Shown: positions 28,162 to 35,993, counted from the first letter of the stretch. The stretch: DNA of 64,000 bases from Clostridia bacterium (GCA_017502525.1 JAFVUV010000003.1:62001-126000), one strand, 5' to 3'. A program made the numbers and translations. Notes: generated by a model from the sequence alone, not told the origin.

Positions 28162-28713
28162 GTGGTTAAAGTATATTATGCAAATATTGAAAATAATACT
28201 TGTGATGAACAATTAATTAAGTCATTAAACCCTGTGCGCGCAAAATATGTCGAAAGTATAACTAATTGCGATAGAAAAAAGCAAAGCGTATGGGTGTGGA
28301 AACTACTTGAATTTGCGCTAAATGACTATTTTGGACGAAATGATTATAATTTCTCGTTTAACGGAAGTTATTTTTGCGTTATAGATGATTCTAACGTAAA
28401 TTTTTCACTTACGCATTCAAAGAATATCGTTGCTGTAGCCGTCTCAAAATATGGTGTTGGCGTTGACGTTGAAGCGTGTACAGAAAAAGTGTTAAAGTTA
28501 AAAAAACACTTAAATATGAATAATCTAAAACAAATTGACGATAAAACTCAAATTTGTGAACTTACTTTAGAATGGACTAAAAAAGAAAGTTTATTAAAAG
28601 CTAAAAATGCTAAAAATTTTAAATACGTTAAAATAAACGATATGAAAAATGATTATTTTTTAACCGTTTGTAGCGACGAAGATTATATAGAATTTATAAA
28701 AATTGAATTGTAA
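28162..28713 (+). CDS. 4'-phosphopantetheinyl transferase (Sfp-like, short)
   Basis: Moves the phosphopantetheine arm from CoA to a carrier-protein serine such as that of AcpP. The family marks are GVGVDVE (magnesium ligands) and WTKKESLLKA. At 183 residues it is shorter than Sfp (224), mainly in the N-terminal half. The start is GTG with no ribosome site; there is no in-frame ATG nearby and the -10 box is only seven bases upstream, which suggests leaderless translation. Whether it is AcpS-like in function or serves secondary carriers cannot be told; no AcpS is visible in the window. Confidence 0.85.
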   Translation: MVKVYYANIENNTCDEQLIKSLNPVRAKYVESITNCDRKKQSVWVWKLLEFALNDYFGRNDYNFSFNGSYFCVIDDSNVNFSLTHSKNIVAVAVSKYGVGVDVEACTEKVLKLKKHLNMNNLKQIDDKTQICELTLEWTKKESLLKAKNAKNFKYVKINDMKNDYFLTVCSDEDYIEFIKIEL

Positions 28714-28733
28714 AAATATTAGGAGTAATAAAT

Positions 28734-29558
28734 ATGAGTGAATGTACGCATGACTGTTCTTCGTGTTCTTCTAAAGATTGTGGAGAAAGAAAAGATTTTA
28801 AAGAAAAACAAAACGAATTAAGTAACGTAAAAAAAGTTATAGGTGTAGTTAGCGGTAAAGGTGGCGTTGGTAAATCTTTAGTAACTTCAATGCTTGCCGT
28901 TTTATGTAAAAGAAAAGGATTTAATACGGCTATTCTTGACGCGGATATCACAGGACCGTCAATTCCTAAAATGTTTGGCATTAAAAACAAAGCTCAAGCA
29001 ATGGATGATAAATTTTTATTGCCGGTAATTAGTAAAACAGGAATAGAAATGATGTCTATTAACTTGCTTTTAGAAAACGAAGACGACCCTGTCGTATGGC
29101 GTGGGCCTGTTATTGCCGGTGCTGTAAAGCAATTTTGGACGGACGTGGTTTGGAACGAAGTGGACTATATGTTTGTAGATATGCCTCCGGGAACGGGTGA
29201 CGTGCCGTTGACTGTTTTTCAATCTTTACCTGTAGATGGAATCGTTGTTGTAGCATCACCACAAGATTTAGTTTCAATGATTGTGGGAAAGGCTGTTAAA
29301 ATGGCTGCAATGATGAATATTCCCGTACTTGGTATTGTGGAGAATATGTCTTATTTTGAATGTCCGGATTGCAAAAAGAAAATTAGCATTTTTGGTGAAA
29401 GTAAAATTGAACAAACGGCAAAAGAATATGCTATCGAAACTGTTGCTAAATTACCTATAAACCCAGAATTTGCGAAACTTTCTGATGACGGAAATATTGA
29501 AGAATTTAAAGGTGATTATTTGGATTCTATAATGAGCGTAATCACAAAACAACTCTAA
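28734..29558 (+). CDS. apbC: Mrp/NBP35-type Fe-S cluster carrier ATPase
   Basis: P-loop ATPase that carries and delivers 4Fe-4S clusters. It has a cysteine-rich N-terminus (CTHDCSSCSSKDC), the deviant Walker A SGKGGVGKS (about residues 41-49), DMPPGTGDVPLT, and the C-terminal CxxC pair in YFECPDCKKK that binds the cluster between two subunits. 274 residues. AGGAG ribosome site, 20 bp after the transferase gene. It could serve the Ior complex, among many targets. Confidence 0.93.
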   Translation: MSECTHDCSSCSSKDCGERKDFKEKQNELSNVKKVIGVVSGKGGVGKSLVTSMLAVLCKRKGFNTAILDADITGPSIPKMFGIKNKAQAMDDKFLLPVISKTGIEMMSINLLLENEDDPVVWRGPVIAGAVKQFWTDVVWNEVDYMFVDMPPGTGDVPLTVFQSLPVDGIVVVASPQDLVSMIVGKAVKMAAMMNIPVLGIVENMSYFECPDCKKKISIFGESKIEQTAKEYAIETVAKLPINPEFAKLSDDGNIEEFKGDYLDSIMSVITKQL

Positions 29559-29573
29559 AGGATAAATTAAATA

Positions 29574-31004
29574 ATGAACAATAAATCAAAACAAACTTTT
29601 AACAATTCGGAAATTGCTGGTTTTTCCAACAAAAAGCGCGGGAATTTTTCTGGCAAACTCGGTTTTGTGTTGGCTGCCGCTGGTTCTGCTGTTGGACTTG
29701 GCAATCTTTGGCGTTTTCCGTATTTGGCGGCAAGATACGGCGGGGGAATCTTTATTTTTTGCTACGTTTTGCTCGCTGTTTTGTTTGGCCTTTCGCTTTT
29801 GATGCTTGAAATATCGATAGGTAGGTATACGGGCAAAAGTGTTATTGGTGCTTTTACAACTTTAAATAAAAAATTTAAGTGGTTTGGATACGCTTGCGTT
29901 ATCGTTCCGCTTATAATAGTGCCTTATTATTGCGTTATAGGTGGATGGGTTGTTAAGTACGGCTTTTCTTATATAGTTGGTGCGGAGGGGCTTATCGGAC
30001 CAAACGCTACTGATGCGACAATTATTTCATTTTTTAAAACTTTTATTTCTGACCCTTGGCAACCGCTAATTTTTTTCTTGGTTTTTGCAGTTTCAACCAT
30101 TGTTATAGTTGCGTTAGGGGTGCAGAAAGGTATTGAAAAAATGAGCAAAATTTTAATGCCTGCACTAGCAATTATCGCTGTATTCTTAATGGTTTACGTT
30201 GCGTTTCAACCAGGTGCTTTAAGTGGTTGGTATTATGCATTAGTTCCCGACTTTTCAAAATTTAGTTTTAGTACGGTTTTGGGCGCATTAGGGCAATTGT
30301 TTTATTCGTTGTCAATAGGTATGTGTATAATGATAACCTATGGCTCGTATATGAAAAAAGACGTTAAAATAACTTCGTCATCTACGCAAATTGCAATTTG
30401 TGACAGTGCGTTTGCGCTGGTCGCAGCACTTATCGTTATGCCTGCTGTTTTTGCTTTCGGTGACCCTGCAATATTTATTACGCCTGATGGCCGTGGACCA
30501 TCTCTTATGTTTGTGCAGTTAGCAAACGTATTTAATGCGTTGCCTGGTGGTAGAATTATTGGCGTTGTGTTTTTTGTTTTAGTATTTTTTGCAGCCGTAA
30601 CTTCGTCTGTTTCTCTTGTTGAATCCATCGTTGCGGTTTTATGTGAAAGTGGAAAAATGAAAAGAATAACCGCTTGTTTCATAGTTTTTGGCGCAATATT
30701 AGTTTTAGGTGTGCTTTCATCACTCGGCTTTGGATTGCTATCAGGAGTAAGCTTAAATTATAACGGTTCGACAATGTCGATACTAGATATGTTTGATTTC
30801 CTTGCAAATAACATACTAATGCCGATAGTAGCTATTATTACGTGCGTTATTGCTGGTTGGTTGATAGATAAAAATATTTTACCCAAAGAAATTGGTATAG
30901 ACAAAAAGAAAGGGGCAAGTTTATATTTTAATATAATTATTAAATACGTTGCACCTATATGTATTCTTTTGATACTTATCACAGGGTTGTTCATAACCTT
31001 ATAA
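29574..31004 (+). CDS. Sodium-dependent transporter of the NSS (SNF) family
   Basis: Membrane symporter, 476 residues with about 11-12 helices and the LeuT-fold. The start of the first helix, FVLAAAGSAVGLGNLWRFPY, is the family signature with the sodium and substrate site. MhsT and TnaT of this family carry tryptophan and other hydrophobic amino acids; given the ior operon just upstream, aromatic amino acid uptake is my guess. 15 bp after apbC; the positive C-terminal loop and lack of signal peptide are normal. Confidence 0.92.
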   Translation: MNNKSKQTFNNSEIAGFSNKKRGNFSGKLGFVLAAAGSAVGLGNLWRFPYLAARYGGGIFIFCYVLLAVLFGLSLLMLEISIGRYTGKSVIGAFTTLNKKFKWFGYACVIVPLIIVPYYCVIGGWVVKYGFSYIVGAEGLIGPNATDATIISFFKTFISDPWQPLIFFLVFAVSTIVIVALGVQKGIEKMSKILMPALAIIAVFLMVYVAFQPGALSGWYYALVPDFSKFSFSTVLGALGQLFYSLSIGMCIMITYGSYMKKDVKITSSSTQIAICDSAFALVAALIVMPAVFAFGDPAIFITPDGRGPSLMFVQLANVFNALPGGRIIGVVFFVLVFFAAVTSSVSLVESIVAVLCESGKMKRITACFIVFGAILVLGVLSSLGFGLLSGVSLNYNGSTMSILDMFDFLANNILMPIVAIITCVIAGWLIDKNILPKEIGIDKKKGASLYFNIIIKYVAPICILLILITGLFITL

Positions 31005-31021
31005 AAAACAAAATGTAAAAT

Positions 31022-31059
31022 AAAAAATCAGTCGATACTTGTGTTCGACTGATTTTTTT
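31022..31059. terminator. Bidirectional terminator, NSS transporter / purC
   Basis: AATCAGTCGA and TCGACTGATT arms, with A-run and T-run on the two sides. Confidence 0.9.
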
Positions 31060-31080
31060 AATTATATTGAGTTACAAATA

Positions 31081-31764
31081 TTATCTATTGTTGATAAGTT
31101 TAGTTAGTTCAACGGGGTCAACGATTTTGCCATCTTTGTAAACACGCATATTTCCAGAAGCGATTTCGTCGATAAGGATAACTTCACCATTGTTATAACC
31201 AAATTCGAACTTGATATCCCATAAGTCTAAACCGATAGATTTAAGGTCGTCAGCAACGATTTTGGTAATTTTTAAGGTTTGTTCTTTCATGCTATTGAAC
31301 ATTTCCATTGACATAACGCCAAGTGCTGATAAACCTTCTGCGGTAACTAGGGGATCGCCTTTTTCGTCGTTCTTAAAAGTGCATTCAACGTAACCACCTT
31401 CTAAAACGGTACCGTCCTTAATATATTCGCCGTATCTACGGATAAAACTACCAGTTGCAACTAAACGGCAAATAACTTCCAAACCGTGACCAAATACTTT
31501 GCCAGGGAGAACTTCCATCGTTGCATTTTCAATATCAGCTGAAACGTAGTGAGTTTTAATACCCGCTTTTTTAAGCATTTCAAAATAATAAACTGAAGTT
31601 TGAAGATTTGCCTTGCCAATGCCTTCAATTGTTAAACCAACGCTGTTTTCACCTGGGTCAAAAACGCCGTCTTTACCAGTGCAGTCGTCTTTAAATTTAA
31701 GCATAACATTTCCGTTGTCGAGTTCATAAACGTCTTTAGTTTTACCTGCGTAAACTTTTTTCAT
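31081..31764 (-). CDS. purC: Phosphoribosylaminoimidazole-succinocarboxamide synthase
   Basis: Adds aspartate to CAIR in purine synthesis. [10 protein letters not shown] at the N-terminus, [17 protein letters not shown] and the [14 protein letters not shown] end are visible; 227 residues. The usual signature SPDxxR-like end is diverged here to ASGNMRVY. It is a single gene without neighbouring pur genes and has its own promoter. Confidence 0.94.
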   Translation of the reverse strand: MKKVYAGKTKDVYELDNGNVMLKFKDDCTGKDGVFDPGENSVGLTIEGIGKANLQTSVYYFEMLKKAGIKTHYVSADIENATMEVLPGKVFGHGLEVICRLVATGSFIRRYGEYIKDGTVLEGGYVECTFKNDEKGDPLVTAEGLSALGVMSMEMFNSMKEQTLKITKIVADDLKSIGLDLWDIKFEFGYNNGEVILIDEIASGNMRVYKDGKIVDPVELTKLINNR

Positions 31765-31826
31765 AAAAAACCTCTTTTTAATAAAATTATCTTGACTGAT
31801 TTTACAGTTAATTTATTCACGAAAAT

Positions 31827-31855
31827 ATTATAACAAAAAAATATCAATTTTACAA
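31827..31855 (-). promoter_or_regulatory. SigA-type promoter of purC
   Basis: Minus strand TTGTAA (31855-31850), 17 bp, TATAAT (31832-31827). The leader is about 55 nt and shows no purine riboswitch. Confidence 0.65.
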
Positions 31856-31886
31856 TAATCTAAAAGCAGAAAATTTAATTTTTTAG

Positions 31887-32021
31887 ATATTTTTTACGTT
31901 ATTAAACGCATCAAAAGCAATAAAAGCTTATGATAGGGGAGAAATAGCAGTTGGTAAAAAAGCAGACCTTATTAGGTTGACTAAAAAAGCAGAGTTTGTT
32001 GAAGTTTTATCTTTAGTGTAA
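31887..32021 (+). pseudogene. 3' remnant of an amidohydrolase (PhnM/NagA-like C-terminus)
   Basis: After a stop at 31884 the plus strand reads 44 codons containing TLLNASKAIKAY then DRGEIAVGKKADLIRLT before a TAA. This is the typical last segment of urease-superfamily amidohydrolases (N-x-A-x-A...DRGxIAxGKxADLI). No start codon, ribosome site or catalytic part is present, so I read it as the leftover of a deleted gene, still followed by its terminator hairpin. The DLIR wording slightly favours PhnM-like proteins over NagA. The remaining bases of this 348-bp gap hold the purC promoter and two terminators. Confidence 0.6.
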
Positions 32022-32038
32022 AATATAAATAAAAAATG

Positions 32039-32070
32039 ATAGAGGTCTTTGGAAAAGAACCTCTATTTTC
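32039..32070 (+). terminator. Terminator behind the amidohydrolase remnant
   Basis: ATAGAGGT (32039-32046) and ACCTCTAT (32059-32066), then TTTT. It probably belonged to the lost gene. Confidence 0.6.
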
Positions 32071-32081
32071 ATTTATAACAT

Positions 32082-32112
32082 AAAAAAATCGTTAGTAAAA
32101 AACTAACGATTT
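32082..32112 (-). terminator. Terminator of the tRNA operon
   Basis: AAATCGTTAGT and ACTAACGATTT arms around AAAA; read on the minus strand a T-run follows, just behind tRNA-Tyr. Confidence 0.88.
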
Positions 32113-32196
32113 GGTGGGCAGGGGTGGATTCGAACCACCGAAGTCGCTGACGACAGATTTACAGTCTGTTCCCTTTGGCCGCTCGGGAACCTGCCC
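32112..32196 (-). tRNA. tRNA-Tyr (GTA)
   Basis: Class II tRNA with a long variable arm; acceptor GGGCAGG/CCTGCCC, anticodon loop CTGTAAA, encoded CCA end. Last tRNA of the operon. Confidence 0.95.
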
Positions 32197-32212
32197 GTGT
32201 TAATATTAAATT

Positions 32213-32288
32213 TGGAGCTGGTGACTGGAATCGAACCCGCAACCTGCTGATTACAAATCAGCTGCTCTGCCAGTTGAGCTACACCAGC
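32213..32288 (-). tRNA. tRNA-Thr (TGT)
   Basis: Acceptor GCTGGTG/CACCAGC, anticodon loop TTTGTAA, encoded CCA, 76 nt. Confidence 0.95.
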
Positions 32289-32315
32289 AAATTGCTGAAA
32301 TCTTGAAAAAACTTT

Positions 32316-32391
32316 TGGTGCCACGGGGCGGAATCGAACCACCGACACAGGGATTTTCAGTCCCTTGCTCTACCTACTGAGCTACCGAGGC
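32316..32391 (-). tRNA. tRNA-Phe (GAA)
   Basis: Anticodon loop CTGAAAA, encoded CCA, 76 nt. The acceptor arms are GCCTCGG and CCGTGGC, which leaves a U4-U69 mismatch; the other six pairs are intact. Confidence 0.94.
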
Positions 32392-32409
32392 ATCTTAAGT
32401 TTTATTTTT

Positions 32410-32443
32410 ATGAAAATGCTTGTATCGCTACAAGCATTTTCAT
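32410..32443. repeat. Perfect 15-bp hairpin between tRNA-Phe and tRNA-Asp
   Basis: ATGAAAATGCTTGTA and its exact complement around TCGC. On the minus strand, the direction of the tRNA transcript, it is followed by an A-rich stretch rather than a T-run, so it is a poor terminator; a processing site is more likely. Confidence 0.7.
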
Positions 32444-32520
32444 TGGCGACCCGGAAGGGGCTCGAACCCTCGACCTCCAGCGTGACAGGCTGGCGTACTA
32501 ACCATCTGTACTACCGGGCC
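32444..32520 (-). tRNA. tRNA-Asp (GTC)
   Basis: Anticodon loop CTGTCAC, acceptor GGCCCGG/CCGGGTC, discriminator G, encoded CCA, 77 nt. Confidence 0.95.
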
Positions 32521-32534
32521 AAATTATTATTTTT

Positions 32535-32611
32535 TGGTGGGCCTTCACGGACTCGAACCGCGGACCAATCGGTTATGAGCCGACCGCTCTAACCTACTGA
32601 GCTAAAGGCCC
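32535..32611 (-). tRNA. tRNA with CAT anticodon, probably tRNA-Ile2 (lysidine type)
   Basis: Acceptor GGGCCTT/AAGGCCC, D-arm TAGCTCAGTAGGTTAGAGC, anticodon loop CTCATAA, encoded CCA. The loop CTCATAA and the CCTTTAGCTCAG start resemble Bacillus tRNA-Ile2 more than elongator tRNA-Met (loop TTCATAC). Identity depends on TilS modification and cannot be proved from sequence. Confidence 0.9.
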
Positions 32612-32650
32612 TCAATACGTCCTGTTCAGTCACAAAAAGTGTTTGCATAC

Positions 32651-32726
32651 TGGTCGGGGTGAAGAGACTCGAACTCCCGACCCCATGGTCCCAAACCACG
32701 TGCGCTACCAACTGCGCTACACCCCG
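32651..32726 (-). tRNA. tRNA-Pro (TGG)
   Basis: Acceptor CGGGGTG/CACCCCG, anticodon loop TTTGGGA, encoded CCA, 76 nt. First tRNA of the operon. Confidence 0.95.
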
Positions 32727-32746
32727 CTCATTCACGACGCCTTAAT

Positions 32747-32775
32747 ATACTATAATAAATCAAGAAAAATGTCAA
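32747..32775 (-). promoter_or_regulatory. SigA promoter of the six-tRNA operon
   Basis: Minus strand TTGACA (32775-32770), 17 bp, TAGTAT (32752-32747), 20 bp before tRNA-Pro. Confidence 0.75.
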
Positions 32776-32839
32776 CAATTTTTACGCGGTTTTTAAAAAA
32801 TTTTTTATATAATTTTAAATTTCTAGTTTTTATTTACTT

Positions 32840-32878
32840 TTGACAAAAAAAATGGATAATTGCTGTTAATTTGCAATT
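32840..32878 (+). promoter_or_regulatory. Possible spoIIA promoter (SigH-like)
   Basis: GGATAAT (32854-32860) and, 13 bases on, CAATTT (32874-32879) resemble a SigH site (AGGAWWW, GAAT). A SigA -35 TTGACA (32840) with the weak TGTTAA is the alternative. In Bacillus spoIIA is SigH-dependent. Weak evidence. Confidence 0.3.
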
Positions 32879-32927
32879 TTTTTTATTTTATTTGTGTTAA
32901 CTTTTATTAGGTAATAACGGAGGTTTT

Positions 32928-33236
32928 ATGGAAATCAAATATAAAAATTACGGGCGCTCCTTAATTGTTTATTTTTATGGTGAACTTGATGAATATTCTG
33001 CGTCTGAGACTAAAAATATCGTTGACAGATTAATTGAAGATAATCTTAATTCAGATAAAGTCGTTTTTGATTTATCGGGCGTTACTTTTATGGATAGTAC
33101 GGGGATAGGACTTTTAATCGGCAGATACAAAAAGGTAAGAAGGTTTAATATTCCTATTTACATACAAGGCGCGTCAGTTGCAACAGAAAAAGTTATTGAA
33201 ATTGCTGGGATTTACAAAATTATGCCTAAAATTTAA
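32928..33236 (+). CDS. spoIIAA: Anti-anti-sigma factor SpoIIAA
   Basis: STAS-domain protein, 102 residues, that frees SigF from SpoIIAB when unphosphorylated. The target serine is S57 in FMDSTGIGLLIGRY, as in Bacillus. CGGAGG ribosome site. First gene of the spoIIA operon, 12 bp before spoIIAB. Confidence 0.95.
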   Translation: MEIKYKNYGRSLIVYFYGELDEYSASETKNIVDRLIEDNLNSDKVVFDLSGVTFMDSTGIGLLIGRYKKVRRFNIPIYIQGASVATEKVIEIAGIYKIMPKI

Positions 33237-33248
33237 CGGGAGAATATT

Positions 33249-33680
33249 ATGGAAAATAAAAATAAAATGAGATTAACGTTTGATTCTTTATCGCAAAACG
33301 AATCTTTTGCGCGTAGCGTGGTTTCTTGCTTTGCCTTACAACTCAATCCGAGCATATCCGAAATTTCGGATATTAAAACAGCGGTGAGCGAAGCGGTTAC
33401 TAATGCAATCGTACACGGGTATTCGCAAGGCTTAGGCGAAATAATATTGGAGTGCGAAATAGACGGAAATAAGTTACATATAAATATAATTGATAACGGA
33501 ATCGGTATTGAAAACGTTGACCAAGCGTTAGAACCTTTTTTTACCACGCGCGAAGAAGATGAACGCTCTGGAATGGGGTTTACGATTATGAAGAGTTTTA
33601 TGGACGAAGTAAAAATAGACTCAAAAAAAGGGTTGGGAACTAAAGTTTATATGACTAAAGTAATCAAAACTGATTCGTAA
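33249..33680 (+). CDS. spoIIAB: Anti-sigma F factor SpoIIAB
   Basis: GHKL-fold serine kinase that holds SigF in the predivisional cell and phosphorylates SpoIIAA. The N box (SEAVTNAIVHGY), G1 box (DNGIGIE) and G2 box (ERSGMGFTIM) of the ATP site are present in the 143 residues. Ribosome site GGGAG; operon position between its antagonist and its target confirms the call. Confidence 0.96.
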   Translation: MENKNKMRLTFDSLSQNESFARSVVSCFALQLNPSISEISDIKTAVSEAVTNAIVHGYSQGLGEIILECEIDGNKLHINIIDNGIGIENVDQALEPFFTTREEDERSGMGFTIMKSFMDEVKIDSKKGLGTKVYMTKVIKTDS

Positions 33681-33689
33681 GGGAGTGAG

Positions 33690-34406
33690 ATGCTTAATCA
33701 AGAAACTTTGCTTGATTACATAAGAAAGGCTAAAAACGGAGACGAAAATGCGAAAGAAGTTTTATTTGAAAAGAATTCACCATTGCTTAAAAGCATAATA
33801 AGGCGCTTTAAGGATAAAGGCGTTGAATATGACGATTTATATCAAATTGCTTGTATAGGATTCTTAAAAGCAATAAACAACTTTGATGAAAGCTTTGGGG
33901 TTAAATTTTCAACTTACTGCGTGCCTATGGTTATAGGTGAAATCAAGCGGTATATGCGTGATAACGGGGCGATTAAAGTATCTCGTACGATAAAAATTCT
34001 TGCAAATAAAATGAATAAGTTTATTGATGAGTTTTTTTCGGCGCATAACGCACAGCCCAGTATTGAACTTTTATCAGAAAAATTTGGTGTGGATAAAAAC
34101 GAAGTTGTTATCGCTCTTGATAGCGCTAGGATGCCGTTATCAATTTTTGATAAGTTTGAAGACGATGAAGAAGGACAAGAACTGATTGATAAACTTCCAT
34201 GTGCGGACGATGAGGAGAATTTATTGACGTCAATTCATTTGAACAATATTATAGATGGTTTAGATGAGCGTGAGAAAAAAATAATAATACTTAGGTATTT
34301 TAGAGATAGAACTCAAAGTGAAATTGCAGAAAATTTAGGTGTTTCGCAAGTGCAAGTTTCAAGATTAGAAAATAAAATAATAGAAAAAATACGGCTTAAA
34401 TTTTAG
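33690..34406 (+). CDS. sigF: RNA polymerase sporulation sigma factor SigF
   Basis: Forespore-specific sigma-70 factor, 238 residues. Region 2 reads DDLYQIACIGFLKAINNFDESFGVKFSTYCVPMV (quoted here by its parts DDLYQIACIGFLKA and FSTYCVPMV), region 3 follows, and region 4.2 has the helix-turn-helix RTQSEIAENLGVSQVQVSR. Region 1 is short, as in sporulation sigmas. It follows spoIIAB by 9 bp, and the stop overlaps a terminator hairpin. Confidence 0.95.
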   Translation: MLNQETLLDYIRKAKNGDENAKEVLFEKNSPLLKSIIRRFKDKGVEYDDLYQIACIGFLKAINNFDESFGVKFSTYCVPMVIGEIKRYMRDNGAIKVSRTIKILANKMNKFIDEFFSAHNAQPSIELLSEKFGVDKNEVVIALDSARMPLSIFDKFEDDEEGQELIDKLPCADDEENLLTSIHLNNIIDGLDEREKKIIILRYFRDRTQSEIAENLGVSQVQVSRLENKIIEKIRLKF

Positions 34407-34418
34407 CCGTTTTTTTTG
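34391..34418 (+). terminator. Terminator of the spoIIA operon
   Basis: ACGGCT (34391-34396) and AGCCGT (34405-34410) with eight T after it. The stem includes the last codons and the stop of sigF. Confidence 0.85.
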
Positions 34419-34446
34419 TATACAATTTTTGCGTTTGCCCATATTA
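34418..34446 (+). promoter_or_regulatory. SigG-like promoter of the spoVA operon
   Basis: GTATA (34418-34422), 17 bp, CATATTA (34440-34446), a good match to the forespore SigG pattern (GNATR...CATNNTA). It begins right at the end of the spoIIA terminator. In Bacillus spoVA is SigG-dependent. Confidence 0.6.
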
Positions 34447-34451
34447 GGATT

Positions 34452-34553
34452 ATGAGAAAAGAAAATCAGTTTGAGTTTATGAAAAATTTAGACGAGCGAG
34501 AAACTTTTACCAAAAAATTTAATAAAAAGGAAGAGAAAAATGAAAACTTCTAA
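34452..34553 (+). CDS. Possible 33-residue ORF in the spoVA leader
   Basis: ATG at 34452 opens 33 charged codons (MRKENQFEFMKNLDERETF...) that overlap the first bases of spoVAC. The ribosome site is poor and the predicted SigG transcript starts at about the same base, so it may simply be leader RNA. Reported as uncertain. Confidence 0.2.
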   Translation: MRKENQFEFMKNLDERETFTKKFNKKEEKNENF

Positions 34554-35001
34554 CGACTGTACTAACCAAAATTTTTTAAATTACGTTAAATCTATATCAC
34601 CCAAAACCAAGCAAAGGCGGTCTTTAATCAGAGCTTTTTGGGTGGGTGGCGTAATTTGTATGATTGGACAAACATTTAGATATTTATTAGAGTTTGGCTT
34701 AGGGTTATCTGGAGATGAGTTATCGTCTTACGTTTCAATGATAATGATATTTTTAGGCGCGCTTTTAACAGGACTTGGTGTATATGACAGAATAGGTAAA
34801 TATGCGGGTGGTGGTTCAATCGTGCCGATAACGGGTTTTGCAAATTCAGTCGTTTCTCCAGCGATGGAATTTAAGACCGAAGGTTATATATACGGTACTG
34901 CGGCTAAAATGTTTATAGTTGCAGGACCTATTATCGTTTTTGGAATTGCAAGCAGCGTTTTAGTTGGAATTTTATATTTTATTGGATTAAGGATATTTTA
35001 A
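34540..35001 (+). CDS. spoVAC: Stage V sporulation protein AC
   Basis: Inner-membrane subunit of the SpoVA channel that loads dipicolinic acid into the spore and acts as a mechanosensitive channel at germination. 153 residues with four to five helices; the SpoVAC/SpoVAE family core GGGSIVPITGFANSVVSPAMEF is visible in pieces GGGSIVPITGFANS and VSPAMEFK. Ribosome site AAGGAAGAG. The stop abuts the spoVAD start. Confidence 0.95.
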   Translation: MKTSNDCTNQNFLNYVKSISPKTKQRRSLIRAFWVGGVICMIGQTFRYLLEFGLGLSGDELSSYVSMIMIFLGALLTGLGVYDRIGKYAGGGSIVPITGFANSVVSPAMEFKTEGYIYGTAAKMFIVAGPIIVFGIASSVLVGILYFIGLRIF

Positions 35002-35991
35002 ATGAGAAGAACGATTTGTTTTAATAATAAACCAGTAATTATAGGCGCTTCATCTATTGCTGGGCCTAAAGAGAGTGAAGGCAGTATAGGGAAATTTATA
35101 GAAACGACACTTAACGACGATATGTATGGAGAAGATACCTTTGAAAAAGCGGAAAGCAAAATGCTTTTTACCGCTATAAAAAAAGCAGTAGATAACGCCC
35201 ATAAAAAAGAAGATGAAATTGATGCAATTATAGCTGGAGATTTGCTTAATCAAATTATAGCGTCAACGTTTGCAGCAAGAAATTTTCCTAGTGCTTATCT
35301 AGGTATTTACAATGCTTGTGCTACTTTTGCCGAATCGCTTACTATAGGCGCAATGCTTATTGACGGAAAGTATATGAATAACGTAGTGTGTTCAGCAAGT
35401 AGTCATTTTTCTTCTGCTGAAAGACAATACAGATATCCGTTAGAATTAGGTTGTACCAGGCCACCACAAGCGCAATGGACTGTAACGGGGGCTGGTAGCA
35501 CGGTAATTGGTGCGAAAGGAAGTGGACCTAAAATAACTTCTGCAACAATTGGTAAAGTAGTTGATTATGGTGTAGTTGATGCAAATAATATGGGTGCAGC
35601 TATGGCGCCTGCCGCTGCTGATACTCTCATTACTCATTTTAGGGAAAGCAATTGTGCGCCTTGTGATTATGATTTAATCGTAACGGGAGATTTAGGTACT
35701 TTAGGTTCTAGAATATTAAAAGATTTATCTTGGGAAAAAGGTTACGATATTGAAAAACAACACGTTGATTGTGGAGAATTAATTTACAATTTGTGCGAAA
35801 GCGAATATCAAGGCGGAAGCGGTGCGGGTTGTAGCGCCGTGGTATTTAATTCATATTTAATGGAGCGTTTACGCGAAAATAAACTTAAAAAAATTGCGTT
35901 TATGGCTACTGGGGCGTTGTTATCGTCAGTTTCGTCACAGCAAGGCGATAGTATACCTGGAATTGCGCATTTGGTAGTTGTGGAGAGTTAG
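35002..35991 (+). CDS. spoVAD: Stage V sporulation protein AD
   Basis: Peripheral SpoVA subunit with a thiolase fold; it binds dipicolinic acid. 329 residues, with GIYNACATFAESLTIGAMLI, SSHFSSAERQYRYPLELG and TVTGAGSTVIG characteristic of the family. It lies between spoVAC and spoVAE with no gap. SpoVAA, AB and AF are missing, which is normal for Clostridia. Confidence 0.96.
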   Translation: MRRTICFNNKPVIIGASSIAGPKESEGSIGKFIETTLNDDMYGEDTFEKAESKMLFTAIKKAVDNAHKKEDEIDAIIAGDLLNQIIASTFAARNFPSAYLGIYNACATFAESLTIGAMLIDGKYMNNVVCSASSHFSSAERQYRYPLELGCTRPPQAQWTVTGAGSTVIGAKGSGPKITSATIGKVVDYGVVDANNMGAAMAPAAADTLITHFRESNCAPCDYDLIVTGDLGTLGSRILKDLSWEKGYDIEKQHVDCGELIYNLCESEYQGGSGAGCSAVVFNSYLMERLRENKLKKIAFMATGALLSSVSSQQGDSIPGIAHLVVVES

Positions 35992-35993
35992 TT

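Noticed and set aside
32535..32611. Plain elongator tRNA-Met
   Set aside because: Not excluded, but the CTCATAA loop and body are closer to tRNA-Ile2 of Bacillota; kept as probable Ile2.
32103..32843. Several open frames across the tRNA cluster on both strands
   Set aside because: They run through tRNA genes; such tRNA-derived frames are well-known false genes.
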